Position numbers and translations under genes: made by a program. From a virus, in IMG/VR virus record IMGVR_UViG_3300046002_004749, positions 1 through 36,685 of that record: a stretch of DNA of 36,685 nt. One strand, written 5' to 3'. The notes under the pieces were generated by a model. That model searched no databases. It had not been told where the DNA came from and saw nothing but the letters and a program-made list of their open reading frames with translations. This document shows positions 20,262-28,303 of the stretch, one piece after another. Each line of letters opens with the position of its first letter. Within the stretch, counting starts at the first letter, position 1.

Positions 20262-21670
20262 TGCCTATCATCAGCTTGCCATTAATCAAAGGGCAATCAG
20301 TTGATCAATCGGCGGATTATCGCGACTTTCTGCCAATCAATATGATGCCAATCAACGCACAAGCGCCAAATGCACAAGGTTATTTCATTAATCATCCTGG
20401 CGCTGAGCAAATTCAAGATACCGGATTAAACCGCAGCAACGGCGCAATCTTCAATGTTGTTGATAACGCCATGTATCGCGCCATTGGCAATAAACTGCAC
20501 AGGAACGGAGTAGAGGTCGCAACGCTGCCAGAAGATGCGCGAGTGTCAATGGCTTACTCTAGTTTAACTACGGCCTTCACAGGTGCTGACGGCAACGGCT
20601 ATTACTGGACAGGCTCAGAGCTGAAGCAGTTTAAAAACTGGCAAGTTGGCGAGAATCCAAGCGGCCCGACTAGCTACGACTTGAGCGGCATTATTGACGT
20701 TACCAGAAACAAAGGACGTTACATCTGGTTAGCTCCGCCAGGCTTTATTGTCACAGACTTACTCAATGAGCAGCGCCCCGACTACATCGCGCCCATTTAC
20801 TCTGCCGAGTCTGATGTTGATGATAACGTCGCTATTACTACTTGGCATGATTATGTTGTTGTCATTGGTCGAAACTCTACAGAGTTTTTCAGGCTTACTG
20901 GCGACAGCTCAGAAATTTACGTGAGCCAGCAATCCTTGGTTGTTCCTTTTGGTTGCATCGCCACACAAGCTAAATGCCTATTTGCTGACATGATCGCTTT
21001 GCTTGGCTCCGGCCGAAACATGCCGCCAAGTATTAATGTGATCACAGCGAACGGCGGTCAGAAGTTATCAACGCCAGAAGTTGACAAGGTGCTTCAGCAA
21101 TATTCAGATGAAGAATTGCAAAAGACTGTTTTAGAATCTGCAACGTGGAAAGGTGAACCAATTCTATATGTTCACTTGCCAACAGAAACGATTGCTTATC
21201 TTGCCAATGCGCAAACTTGGATCAAACTGCAAACAGGCTTAGCTGGCGGTCGGTGGACTCCAATCGACGTTAGATATAATCCGCTAACAGGTGACACTGA
21301 ATGCGGAGATAAAGCAACAGGCGTTATTGGTCGATACATTTCGGAGATTGCGCAATATGGTCGGATGCAAGAGGCGTATTTGCAGACGCCAATCGTTAAG
21401 ACGGGCAAGGCTTTTCTCTTTGACCTGTCGCTTGATACAGTCTCGGGCTTTAGTGACTCAACCGTTGTATTGAGCATCTCAGCAACTGAAAACGGCTATA
21501 CGTACAGCGGCGAGCATACGTTACCTATATCAACTCCGGCAGGATACAATAAAGTGCCTGTCATGCCTCGAGTTGGCGGTGTTAGAGATAAAATCGGCTT
21601 TAGGCTGCGAATGACTACGCACGCATCTGTTAACATCTCAGGCTTAACAGTGAGGGCTGAGAATGGCTGA
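20261..21670 (+). CDS. Tail hub/stabilisation protein, P22 gp10-like
   Basis: 469 residues (P22 gp10 is 472). The start MPIISLPLIKGQSVDQSADY and later RDFLPINMMP, GRYIWLAPPGFIVTDL, TTWHDYVVVIGRNSTEFFRL, CGDKATGVIGRY and IGFRLRMTTHASVNISGLTV follow the gp10 sequence closely. It forms a hexameric ring on gp4 that holds the needle and helps keep DNA in the head. The coding start overlaps the preceding stop by one base. Confidence 0.93.
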   Translation: MPIISLPLIKGQSVDQSADYRDFLPINMMPINAQAPNAQGYFINHPGAEQIQDTGLNRSNGAIFNVVDNAMYRAIGNKLHRNGVEVATLPEDARVSMAYSSLTTAFTGADGNGYYWTGSELKQFKNWQVGENPSGPTSYDLSGIIDVTRNKGRYIWLAPPGFIVTDLLNEQRPDYIAPIYSAESDVDDNVAITTWHDYVVVIGRNSTEFFRLTGDSSEIYVSQQSLVVPFGCIATQAKCLFADMIALLGSGRNMPPSINVITANGGQKLSTPEVDKVLQQYSDEELQKTVLESATWKGEPILYVHLPTETIAYLANAQTWIKLQTGLAGGRWTPIDVRYNPLTGDTECGDKATGVIGRYISEIAQYGRMQEAYLQTPIVKTGKAFLFDLSLDTVSGFSDSTVVLSISATENGYTYSGEHTLPISTPAGYNKVPVMPRVGGVRDKIGFRLRMTTHASVNISGLTVRAENG

Positions 21671-22214
21671 TTCGTCGCTAAAAGCTCCACTATCAAGTAA
21701 TCAAGAGCAAATCCGGCGCGAGTTGCTGCCGCGTGAATGGTCGGCGGCTTTAGTGTTGGATTACCTGTCAAAGTCTGAGTATGGCGGCGAGTTAACCAAT
21801 CGAGTGCTATCTATTGGCAACGCAACTTACGACTTGCAGGTAACGCTTGAGGGCGTTGTTATTGACTTGGATTTGGCAGAGCAGGCATTGCTAGATCATA
21901 TCAATTCAAACTCTGCACATGGCGTTACGGGCTCTAATGTTGGCAGTGAGAACTATTGTTCTGCAACTACGGGCGGCGTTGTTTTATTGGCTGATGCTGT
22001 AACGGATGTTCCTGACTCGACTGTCAATATTTTGACGGCTGACGTTGGCGCAGCAGGTGCAACTTATTCGCAAGCATACGCGCAACAGCAAACAGACTTG
22101 ATTAACGAACTGAAAGCAGCAGTGAATCAGCTAGCAACTGATTTAAACGCCTGCATTGAAGCAGGTAACGATGCGCTAGGTTCTGAGCGCACAGCTAAGC
22201 AGAGGGCGTTATGA
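21663..22214 (+). CDS. Tail needle / plug protein, P22 gp26-like (short form)
   Basis: 183 residues, shorter than P22 gp26 (233). The N-terminus MADSSLKAPLSSNQEQIRRE then LLPREWSAALVLDYLS parallels the gp26 tip that binds gp10 (MADPSLNNP...ILPRNVFSKSYLLY). The middle is β-rich (HGVTGSNVGSENYC) and the end helical (QTDLINELKAAVNQLATDLN). It is in the gp26 position after gp10. It would plug the portal channel and pierce the outer membrane. The long trimeric coiled coil of gp26 is much reduced here. Confidence 0.75.
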   Translation: MADSSLKAPLSSNQEQIRRELLPREWSAALVLDYLSKSEYGGELTNRVLSIGNATYDLQVTLEGVVIDLDLAEQALLDHINSNSAHGVTGSNVGSENYCSATTGGVVLLADAVTDVPDSTVNILTADVGAAGATYSQAYAQQQTDLINELKAAVNQLATDLNACIEAGNDALGSERTAKQRAL

Positions 22215-22666
22215 TTAAGCCAGAGCAAGAGCAGGCGCTTAGGATTGCGCTAGGTAAAATCTACCAAGGCAATCAAGATGCAATCGAGCTTTCTGCAATG
22301 CTGTTTGGTATCGCTCAGGTTTGGGATGATGTTGTTGACGGCGATTTAGTAACGGTCAAGAATGCCAACTCTGCTTTTGTCGCTGCGCTTGTCGGCATTC
22401 CAACAAACCGAATTGCACAAGCCATGCCTGAATTGCCTTATCACATTTATAACGTCTTTTTACGTTGGCGAGATGCAACGAATATCGAAAACAATAAACC
22501 AAGCAAGTCAGATTTGCACAAATGCTATATGCTTCGGGCTGGTTTATACGATATTTTTGTATTGATTGCTGCTAAACTATACGGAGACGAATACGCAGCC
22601 GAAGTTGGGCCACAAGTCCGGCGCTTATACGGCGAAGAATTCACAGATTACGCGAAGGAGTTTTAA
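22211..22666 (+). CDS. Hypothetical protein in the gp14 position, 151 aa
   Basis: All-helical, with an acidic motif VWDDVVDGD at about residues 37-45. P22 has gp14 (a chaperone for ejection proteins, 172 aa) between gp26 and gp7, which is exactly this position, so an assembly-factor role is a reasonable inference from order alone. I see no sequence signature confirming it. The start overlaps the needle gene by 4 bp. Confidence 0.55.
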   Translation: MIKPEQEQALRIALGKIYQGNQDAIELSAMLFGIAQVWDDVVDGDLVTVKNANSAFVAALVGIPTNRIAQAMPELPYHIYNVFLRWRDATNIENNKPSKSDLHKCYMLRAGLYDIFVLIAAKLYGDEYAAEVGPQVRRLYGEEFTDYAKEF

Positions 22667-22668
22667 TC

Positions 22669-23301
22669 ATGCCAGATATGAAAACGGGCGTTAGCTCGGC
22701 GCTTGGCGGCGTGCAAGTAGGCGGTGCGGTAGCGGGCGCTGAAGCAGCAAAGAAGGCAGCTAAGCTAGAAGCTGAGGCGGCTCAGAAGGCTTTAGATTTA
22801 CAGCGCGAGACGCGAGACATTAGCCTTGCTAACTTAAAACCATTTTTGCAAACAGGCACAGCAGGCTTAACCGGATTAACTGAAGCTGCAAACCAACAGT
22901 TAGATCCGGCCAAGTTTTACGGCGATTACTTCAACTCGCAAGAATACGGCCAGCTAAATGACCAAGCGCAGCGGAACTTATTAGCAACGCGAGAAGCTAC
23001 GGGCGGCTTGCGCACTACATCAAGCGCCAACCTGCTCGGCTCAATCGCGCCACAGCTTGCGCAATCAGCTTTTGCTAGACAGCAAGCCTTACAGGATGCC
23101 AACTATAACCGCCAAATGGGATTGGTTAACGTCGGCTTAAATGCGGCAGGCGGCAGTAACGCGGCAGCAGGCAATGCGGCAAACTCAATGAGCAACCTGC
23201 TATTGCAGCAAGGTCAAGCCAAAGCAGGCGGAGCTGCTGCACCATATCAAGCGGCAAGCGGATTATTCTCTAATCTTTCACAATTCGCGGGGCTTTTCTA
23301 A
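22669..23301 (+). CDS. Ejection (internal virion) protein, P22 gp7-like
   Basis: 210 residues (P22 gp7 is 229). It is Ala/Gln/Gly-rich: MPDMKTGVSSALGGVQVGGA, then a helical AEAAKKAAKLEAEAAQKAL, a central FLQTGTAGLTGLTE and YFNSQEYGQLNDQAQRN, and a C-terminal Gly/Ala/Asn-rich stretch. Such proteins travel in the head and are ejected to help DNA cross the envelope. Order (before gp20/gp16-like genes) supports the call. Confidence 0.78.
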   Translation: MPDMKTGVSSALGGVQVGGAVAGAEAAKKAAKLEAEAAQKALDLQRETRDISLANLKPFLQTGTAGLTGLTEAANQQLDPAKFYGDYFNSQEYGQLNDQAQRNLLATREATGGLRTTSSANLLGSIAPQLAQSAFARQQALQDANYNRQMGLVNVGLNAAGGSNAAAGNAANSMSNLLLQQGQAKAGGAAAPYQAASGLFSNLSQFAGLF

Positions 23302-24404
23302 TGGCTACTAATTATTTTGAGAATCTAGGCTTTGGCGCAAACCTTCGGCAAGGCTTAGGTGACTTGGCGCAAGTTGGCTATATGAAGCAAGCGCAAGCGG
23401 CACAGCAAGCCGCAGAGCAGAAGAAAGAAGAGCAAGCCATGCTGAAGTTTGCCAACGACCAACAAAAGCAACGAGCTGCGCAAAGTGCAGGCGCGTTTTA
23501 TAACGCATTGCAGTCAAACAATCCGCAACTAGCTTTACAGATTGCCAAGCAGTCAGAGCAAGACATTAACAGTCTTGGCGATCCGTCTTTCACAGTGGCA
23601 AATGTCGAGCAGATGTTGCAAACGCCTGAAGGCATGAACCAGTTAAAGCAAATGGCTGCTGGCACTGTGCAAATGGCTGCGGGGCCTGATAAGTTTGCTG
23701 AATATGTGCAGGCGCAGCAAAAGCCAGTTGCAGCGGAAAAGCCGCAGCCATTCCAGCAAGGTACAGGCGACGCAGCAGGTTATGTATTTGATCCAAATAC
23801 AGGGCGGTATCAAGCTGCTGACAATGTGCTGTCAAGAATCAATATCGCCAAGCAAGCGAAAGAGCAAGGTTCGACGATTGACGTTAAAGACATTGCAAGT
23901 ATCAATAAGGACATTACCGGACTTGTAAAAGATTCTGATATGATTTATCGCACAAGTAAGGATGTAACAAAACTTAAAGAGCTTGGCGGCGGCCCTGCTT
24001 CGATTTCAATCGTTTATAAGTTCATGAAGTCATTAGATCCGACTTCTGTTGTTAGAGAAGGTGAGTTTGCAACAGCAACAAATGCTGGCGGTGTTCCTGA
24101 CGCCATAATGAACGGGTACAACAAGCTGCTTAAAGGCGAAAGACTTCCTGAAAATGTAATCGCTGATTTTGAAATTGCAGCGGCAGAGCTTGCTAACAGC
24201 TCAATTGATGCCACAGGTCAGGCTGTTGATAGCTACCTAAACACTTTTGATGACAAACTGCCAGAAAAGCTCAAGAAAGATTTGCGCGCTAGGGTTCCAT
24301 CAAGAATTGAGTTGAAGAAAAAAGCGCCCGAGCAGCTAGTAGTTGATCAAGTTAATCAAACTCAAGATCAACCAGCAGTGGTTGACTTTAAGGATTTACC
24401 ATAA
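23301..24404 (+). CDS. Ejection protein, P22 gp20-like
   Basis: 367 residues (P22 gp20 is 471). The N-terminal ~100 residues are Gln/Ala-rich helices (GYMKQAQAAQQAAEQKKEEQ), then comes a Gln/Pro-rich hinge (about 135-155), then a more globular C-terminal half. Composition, TAATG coupling to both neighbours and position between the gp7- and gp16-like genes support an ejected internal protein that helps form the DNA conduit. Sequence conservation in this family is low. Confidence 0.7.
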   Translation: MATNYFENLGFGANLRQGLGDLAQVGYMKQAQAAQQAAEQKKEEQAMLKFANDQQKQRAAQSAGAFYNALQSNNPQLALQIAKQSEQDINSLGDPSFTVANVEQMLQTPEGMNQLKQMAAGTVQMAAGPDKFAEYVQAQQKPVAAEKPQPFQQGTGDAAGYVFDPNTGRYQAADNVLSRINIAKQAKEQGSTIDVKDIASINKDITGLVKDSDMIYRTSKDVTKLKELGGGPASISIVYKFMKSLDPTSVVREGEFATATNAGGVPDAIMNGYNKLLKGERLPENVIADFEIAAAELANSSIDATGQAVDSYLNTFDDKLPEKLKKDLRARVPSRIELKKKAPEQLVVDQVNQTQDQPAVVDFKDLP

Positions 24405-26245
24405 TGGATGTTAGATTACCAAATGGCACAATCATTAAAAACGTTCCCGAAGGCACAAGCAAAGAGGCTGTAATGCAAAAAGCCATTGCAGCAGGACTTG
24501 CAAAGCCTTCTGATTTTGGCATTACTGAAGCTGCAAAAGTTCCTGCATCTGAGGGAATTCCGCTGTTTGATGCTAACAACAATCCAATTGAGGCAGACAT
24601 GCCAAGAGGCGAGCAAAAAGGCAAGCCTGAAGCGCTTGGCTTTCTTGGCCCTGCTGAGGTTGTCCTGTCTGCTGGCACTGGCGCGTTAAGTTCGCTGCAA
24701 GGCGTTGCAACTGGTATTGTTGACGCAATTACTTCAGGCAAGATTGGCACCGAGGAAGGCGTAAAGCTGATTGAACAATCAATGCAGGATTATGCTAGAG
24801 CAGGCACTTATCAGCCAAGGACGCAAACAGGTCAAGATATTGCAAAGAAAGCAGGCGAAACGCTTGGAGCATTGCCGCCAGTAGTTGCAGGCTTTACGCC
24901 AACACAAACGCTAGGTGCAATGCAATCTGCTGGCAGATCTGCTCAAGCTCTTGGTGCTGAAAGGTTAATGACAAAAGCTCCTGCAACTGTAAAAGATGCA
25001 GAGCTTGCGCAGCAATTTGCTGAAGAAAACGCACTGCCTTTAACAACTAGCGATGTGATTCCAACGACAAGCGCTATTGGTAAAAACATCAAGGTTTTAA
25101 GCGAGCAAACGCCAATTGTTGGCACTAGCGCACTGAGGGCTAGACAGCAAAATGCTCGCGTTGGTTTGCTTGATAAGTTAAGAGAAGAAACGCCAGAGAT
25201 CACAGATGAAGCTCTTAGCAAATCACTGATGGAGTCAAACGATAAGTATTCACAGCAAATCGCCACTCAGTATCAAGATCTTTCCAAGAAAATGGAAGGA
25301 AAGCAAATACCTATCAGTCGAACAATCCAGGCAATTGATAACGAGCTTTTCGAGCTTAGCAGAGAAGGTGTTGTAAAAGACAATCCAACTATTGAGACAC
25401 TTTTCAAGCTGCGCGACGACTTAACAAGTGGAGCGCAAGACTTTCAGACTCTGCGAAACAATAGAACATATATTCGCGAGCAACTGAAAGCAGATCCAAG
25501 CAAGCCAAGCACGCAAGCTGATCGCGTTATTAATCGCGTTTACACAGCAATGACTGAAGACATTCAGGATTCTGTGCAGAAAACTCTAGGCAACAAAGAA
25601 AGGGCAAGCCTTGCTGAATTGGATAAGGTTTATGCCATACAAGCTAAGACTCAGAAGAAAACAAAGCTTAGAAACGCCCTAGTTAATGGAGATGTAAAGC
25701 CGGAAGAAGCTGCCAAGGTTTTGTTTTCAAACAGTCCAACAGATGTTAGGGAGCTTTACAAAACACTTGACGACCAAGGCAAGGCTAACGCCAGAGCTGC
25801 AATCATAAACAAGGTTTTAGATATTTCTGGAGATAGTCCTGAGAAATTCTTGTCTGCTGTAAAAAAATACAAGACGCAGTACAGCACATTTTTTCAAGGA
25901 AATGAAAAGTACAAAATTGATGGGTTGATTGCATATCTTAACGCATCAAAAAGGGCTGCAACTGCAAACTTAGATACAGCGACAGGTCAGAGAACAATAC
26001 CTTTCCTGCTTGCTGGTGGTGTCGCATCTGACTTAACAACAAGTGGCGGAGCTGCGACTGCAACGATCGGCACTCTGTCTGCACTGTCTAGGATTTACGA
26101 GTCCGGCCCAGTTCGCAGAGCTTTGATGCGAATGTCAAAAGCAAAAGAAGGAACTCCGAATTATGATGCTGCTTTAATTGGTGTCGATACTGCTGTAAGA
26201 TCACAAATCGAACAGTCAGAGAAAGGCAAGGAGAAAAACAAATGA
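24404..26245 (+). CDS. Ejection protein, P22 gp16-like
   Basis: 613 residues (P22 gp16 is 609). The N-terminus MDVRLPNGTIIKNVPEGTSK matches the short β-domain at the front of many phage injection proteins (GT.IKNVP.G). Next come an Ala/Gly-rich amphipathic segment (about 80-110, possibly membrane active), a long helical region, and a Gly/Ala-rich hydrophobic stretch near 525-560. It is the largest ejected protein and is thought to be the inner-membrane part of the DNA translocation channel. No transglycosylase motif seen. Confidence 0.75.
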   Translation: MDVRLPNGTIIKNVPEGTSKEAVMQKAIAAGLAKPSDFGITEAAKVPASEGIPLFDANNNPIEADMPRGEQKGKPEALGFLGPAEVVLSAGTGALSSLQGVATGIVDAITSGKIGTEEGVKLIEQSMQDYARAGTYQPRTQTGQDIAKKAGETLGALPPVVAGFTPTQTLGAMQSAGRSAQALGAERLMTKAPATVKDAELAQQFAEENALPLTTSDVIPTTSAIGKNIKVLSEQTPIVGTSALRARQQNARVGLLDKLREETPEITDEALSKSLMESNDKYSQQIATQYQDLSKKMEGKQIPISRTIQAIDNELFELSREGVVKDNPTIETLFKLRDDLTSGAQDFQTLRNNRTYIREQLKADPSKPSTQADRVINRVYTAMTEDIQDSVQKTLGNKERASLAELDKVYAIQAKTQKKTKLRNALVNGDVKPEEAAKVLFSNSPTDVRELYKTLDDQGKANARAAIINKVLDISGDSPEKFLSAVKKYKTQYSTFFQGNEKYKIDGLIAYLNASKRAATANLDTATGQRTIPFLLAGGVASDLTTSGGAATATIGTLSALSRIYESGPVRRALMRMSKAKEGTPNYDAALIGVDTAVRSQIEQSEKGKEKNK

Positions 26246-26319
26246 GCATTGGAACAATTATGATCATCGTTGCTGTGATTATGTGCATTGACAAAACAAA
26301 CAAAGAGCCGCAGCAATAG
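26242..26319 (+). CDS. Membrane microprotein, 25 aa
   Basis: MSIGTIMIIVAVIMCIDKTN plus KEPQQ: one short hydrophobic helix and a polar tail. The ATG overlaps the stop of the gp16-like gene (ATGA), and its 3' end lies inside the terminator hairpin. Coupling favours translation, but the length makes this tentative. Confidence 0.4.
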   Translation: MSIGTIMIIVAVIMCIDKTNKEPQQ

Positions 26320-26330
26320 CGGCTTTTTTA
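26306..26330 (+). terminator. Rho-independent terminator ending the ejection operon
   Basis: AGCCGC/GCGGCT stem (26306-26311 with 26319-26324) with a 7-nt loop and a U tract. The stem is nearly the same as that at 11453-11475, and as there it is followed directly by a late promoter. Confidence 0.88.
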
Positions 26331-26346
26331 TACTAACTTTTCAAGC

Positions 26347-26352
26347 TATACT
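26347..26352 (+). promoter_or_regulatory. Late promoter for the tailspike/lysis unit (-10)
   Basis: TATACT in the context AAGCTATACTAG, 36 bp before the first gene. Another TATACT lies at 26329-26334, overlapping the terminator U tract. No good -35 is visible, so an activator or phage factor may be needed. It shares GCTATACT with the other two late promoters. Confidence 0.45.
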
Positions 26353-26387
26353 AGACCAAGGCCGAAACTAAACTATAAGGCGCGATC

Positions 26388-27578
26388 ATGAATATTATTT
26401 GTCCAGCTACTTACTTTCCTTCCTTAACTTTTGGCCGTCCGATTTCTGGCGGTCAGGTTTATGTTTTTGAGGATGGCGTTTCCATCCCGTCAACCACCGT
26501 CTCGATTAACCCCGTCGATTTGGTTGATGTTTTTTACACTGACGAAGGCGGCAATCAAATTGCTGTATCACAGCCACTAGAAACATCTAAGGGCGGAGTG
26601 CTGTTCTATGGCAGCGCAGAAACAGTTCGGACGTTCTATAGCGATTCCACAGCGTTTATTGTGGCAGCTTATGACGGCGCAGGCGCTTTGCAGTATTACA
26701 ACAGCGTCAATCAAGAATCAGACAATCCGGTGACTGTTGCCAATTGGGATCTAGCGCTTTCTGAAGGTCGCTATGTTGACACCAATAGCACGCTAAACAA
26801 GCCTGATGCAGGCTTGCATGTTGGTCACGTTTTCTCTGATGTCACAGGTGCCAACTTATACCAAGTGCTTGCTAATGTCTCTGATGAAAACGGCGCTGTA
26901 TCTGTGCGAGTTCGGTCGGTTGGCGTTTTCGGCGATTGGCGTACAGTCTGGGACTCAGCTAGCCTTGGCATTCAATCAAGCTCGTCAGACACAACAGCAG
27001 GCGCTGCGATTCTTGTTGGCGGCTTTGGTCTTGGTAGTTATGCAGTAAGATTGCCTGGCGACGCAAACGCGATTGCTTGGTTTGGCTTGCTTGGCGTAGA
27101 GTCAACAGCAACTAACTGCCCATCAGGCACAACGCTTGACGGCTCGCTAATTCTCAACATGCCTTGGGGCGCATCGAATCAAGCTCAAATCTTTTTCGAG
27201 GTTGGCACTGGCAATCAATGGCAACGAATCAAGAACGCATCTTGGGGCGATTGGCAGCGTGTTGGAAAAACAGCTTTAGCTACAAAGACTGCTAACTATC
27301 AACTAACAAGCGGTGACTTTGGCTCTGTTGTTAAGTTTTCCGGCGGCTCAACCATGACGCTAACACTCCCGATCAATATCGGCTATGACGGCGGCTTAGT
27401 TTCAGTTATCAACTTAAACTCCGGTGATTTGTCAGTTGCTTTAAGCGGCACTACTTTAACTTGGCTGCAAGGCGGCACGACTGCGGCAGGCGCGCGCACT
27501 GTGCGCACAGGCTCAGTTTTCACGTTAACGCGCCTATCTGCGACTGAGTACACTATTGCAGGGAATGGCATTGTATGA
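26388..27578 (+). CDS. Tail protein with P22-type head-binding domain, 396 aa
   Basis: Residues 1-110 (FPSLTFGRPISGGQVYVFED, INPVDLVDVFYTDEGGN, QPLETSKGGVLF) match the P22 tailspike head-binding domain. Residues of about 125-195 (LNKPDAGLHVGHVFSDV, VRVRSVGVFGDWRTVWDS) resemble a pyocin-knob-like repeat, with a second related copy at about 235-300 (SWGDWQRVG). The C-terminus is a small β-domain. It lacks a β-helix, so it is more likely an adaptor or short fibre than an enzyme. It is the first gene of the third late unit. Confidence 0.8.
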   Translation: MNIICPATYFPSLTFGRPISGGQVYVFEDGVSIPSTTVSINPVDLVDVFYTDEGGNQIAVSQPLETSKGGVLFYGSAETVRTFYSDSTAFIVAAYDGAGALQYYNSVNQESDNPVTVANWDLALSEGRYVDTNSTLNKPDAGLHVGHVFSDVTGANLYQVLANVSDENGAVSVRVRSVGVFGDWRTVWDSASLGIQSSSSDTTAGAAILVGGFGLGSYAVRLPGDANAIAWFGLLGVESTATNCPSGTTLDGSLILNMPWGASNQAQIFFEVGTGNQWQRIKNASWGDWQRVGKTALATKTANYQLTSGDFGSVVKFSGGSTMTLTLPINIGYDGGLVSVINLNSGDLSVALSGTTLTWLQGGTTAAGARTVRTGSVFTLTRLSATEYTIAGNGIV

Positions 27579-27973
27579 GCCTACTACTAGCCTCAATCGC
27601 TCAAAACTCTGTCCAGCTTTACGGCGGCGAGTCTGTAACCATTGGCTTTGTCAATCCAATGACAGCATCAATTGAGTTTACAAGTGCTGGCGGCATTAAC
27701 GGATTAACAGACGGTGTTGCGCAGTGGCAATTTCCAGGTGGCACAGGTGTTGGCGCTTCTTATGAGATTTTCGCCACTCGCACAGCAGGCACAATTCCTG
27801 ATGTTGGAACTATGGACACTTGGGAAGCCTTGTCAAGCAATCGCACTTGGTCAAATACTCTAACCGTTGGTGTAGAAAAAACGTCAACGCTATTGATTAA
27901 AATCCGCGAGACTGCAACAGGCGCAATATTGTCGCAGGCTTCATACCTGATCAACGTGGAGAATATTTCCTGA
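27575..27973 (+). CDS. Probable tail-associated β protein, 132 aa
   Basis: Mostly β-strand pattern with many Thr, Ser and Gly, starting MSLLLASIAQNSVQLYGGES. It overlaps the preceding tail gene by 4 bp and the next by one base. It probably belongs to the same tail or receptor-binding assembly; no family recognised. Confidence 0.6.
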   Translation: MSLLLASIAQNSVQLYGGESVTIGFVNPMTASIEFTSAGGINGLTDGVAQWQFPGGTGVGASYEIFATRTAGTIPDVGTMDTWEALSSNRTWSNTLTVGVEKTSTLLIKIRETATGAILSQASYLINVENIS

Positions 27974-28302
27974 TGCTTAATGAATTCATGACAAACACAG
28001 TAGAGCTAAATGCTCGGCTAAACTCCGGTCAGCGCCTTGACGTTACCAAAATCATTGCAGCGCGGTACACTATCGCTACGCCTTGGGGAAATATCAATAA
28101 AACGCTGTCAGATATGACAATCGAATACATTGATCATCTTGGTGATAACTATCTAGTTGTGACATTAACGCCTGAAGAGTCAAACCAAGCCGGAGAATAT
28201 CCGCATCAACTTGAAGTTAGTTTCGACGGCTCAACTTATGTTGGGTGCGTTTTACGTCCAGATGCGCTAACATTTAAGCCAAACATTGCAAGGAATTTCT
28301 GA
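27973..28302 (+). CDS. Probable tail-associated protein, 109 aa
   Basis: The segment ARYTIATPWGNINKTLSDMT followed by VVTLTPEESNQAGEYPHQLEV and DGSTYVG reads like the Ig-like N-terminal domain of baseplate/fibre proteins (BppU-like) that describes T.EET...G.Y..QL. This suggests a virion β-sandwich. It is coupled to the flanking tailspike genes. Function inferred from pattern only. Confidence 0.6.
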   Translation: MLNEFMTNTVELNARLNSGQRLDVTKIIAARYTIATPWGNINKTLSDMTIEYIDHLGDNYLVVTLTPEESNQAGEYPHQLEVSFDGSTYVGCVLRPDALTFKPNIARNF

Positions 28303-28303
28303 C

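Noticed and set aside
24388-24750. Long minus-strand reading frame opposite the gp16-like gene
   Set aside because: Ser/Ala/Pro-rich shadow of a well-supported plus-strand gene, without a ribosome site or family match.
26288-26293. TTGACA as -35 of a promoter
   Set aside because: No -10 at suitable distance; the bases encode part of a small frame and precede a terminator.
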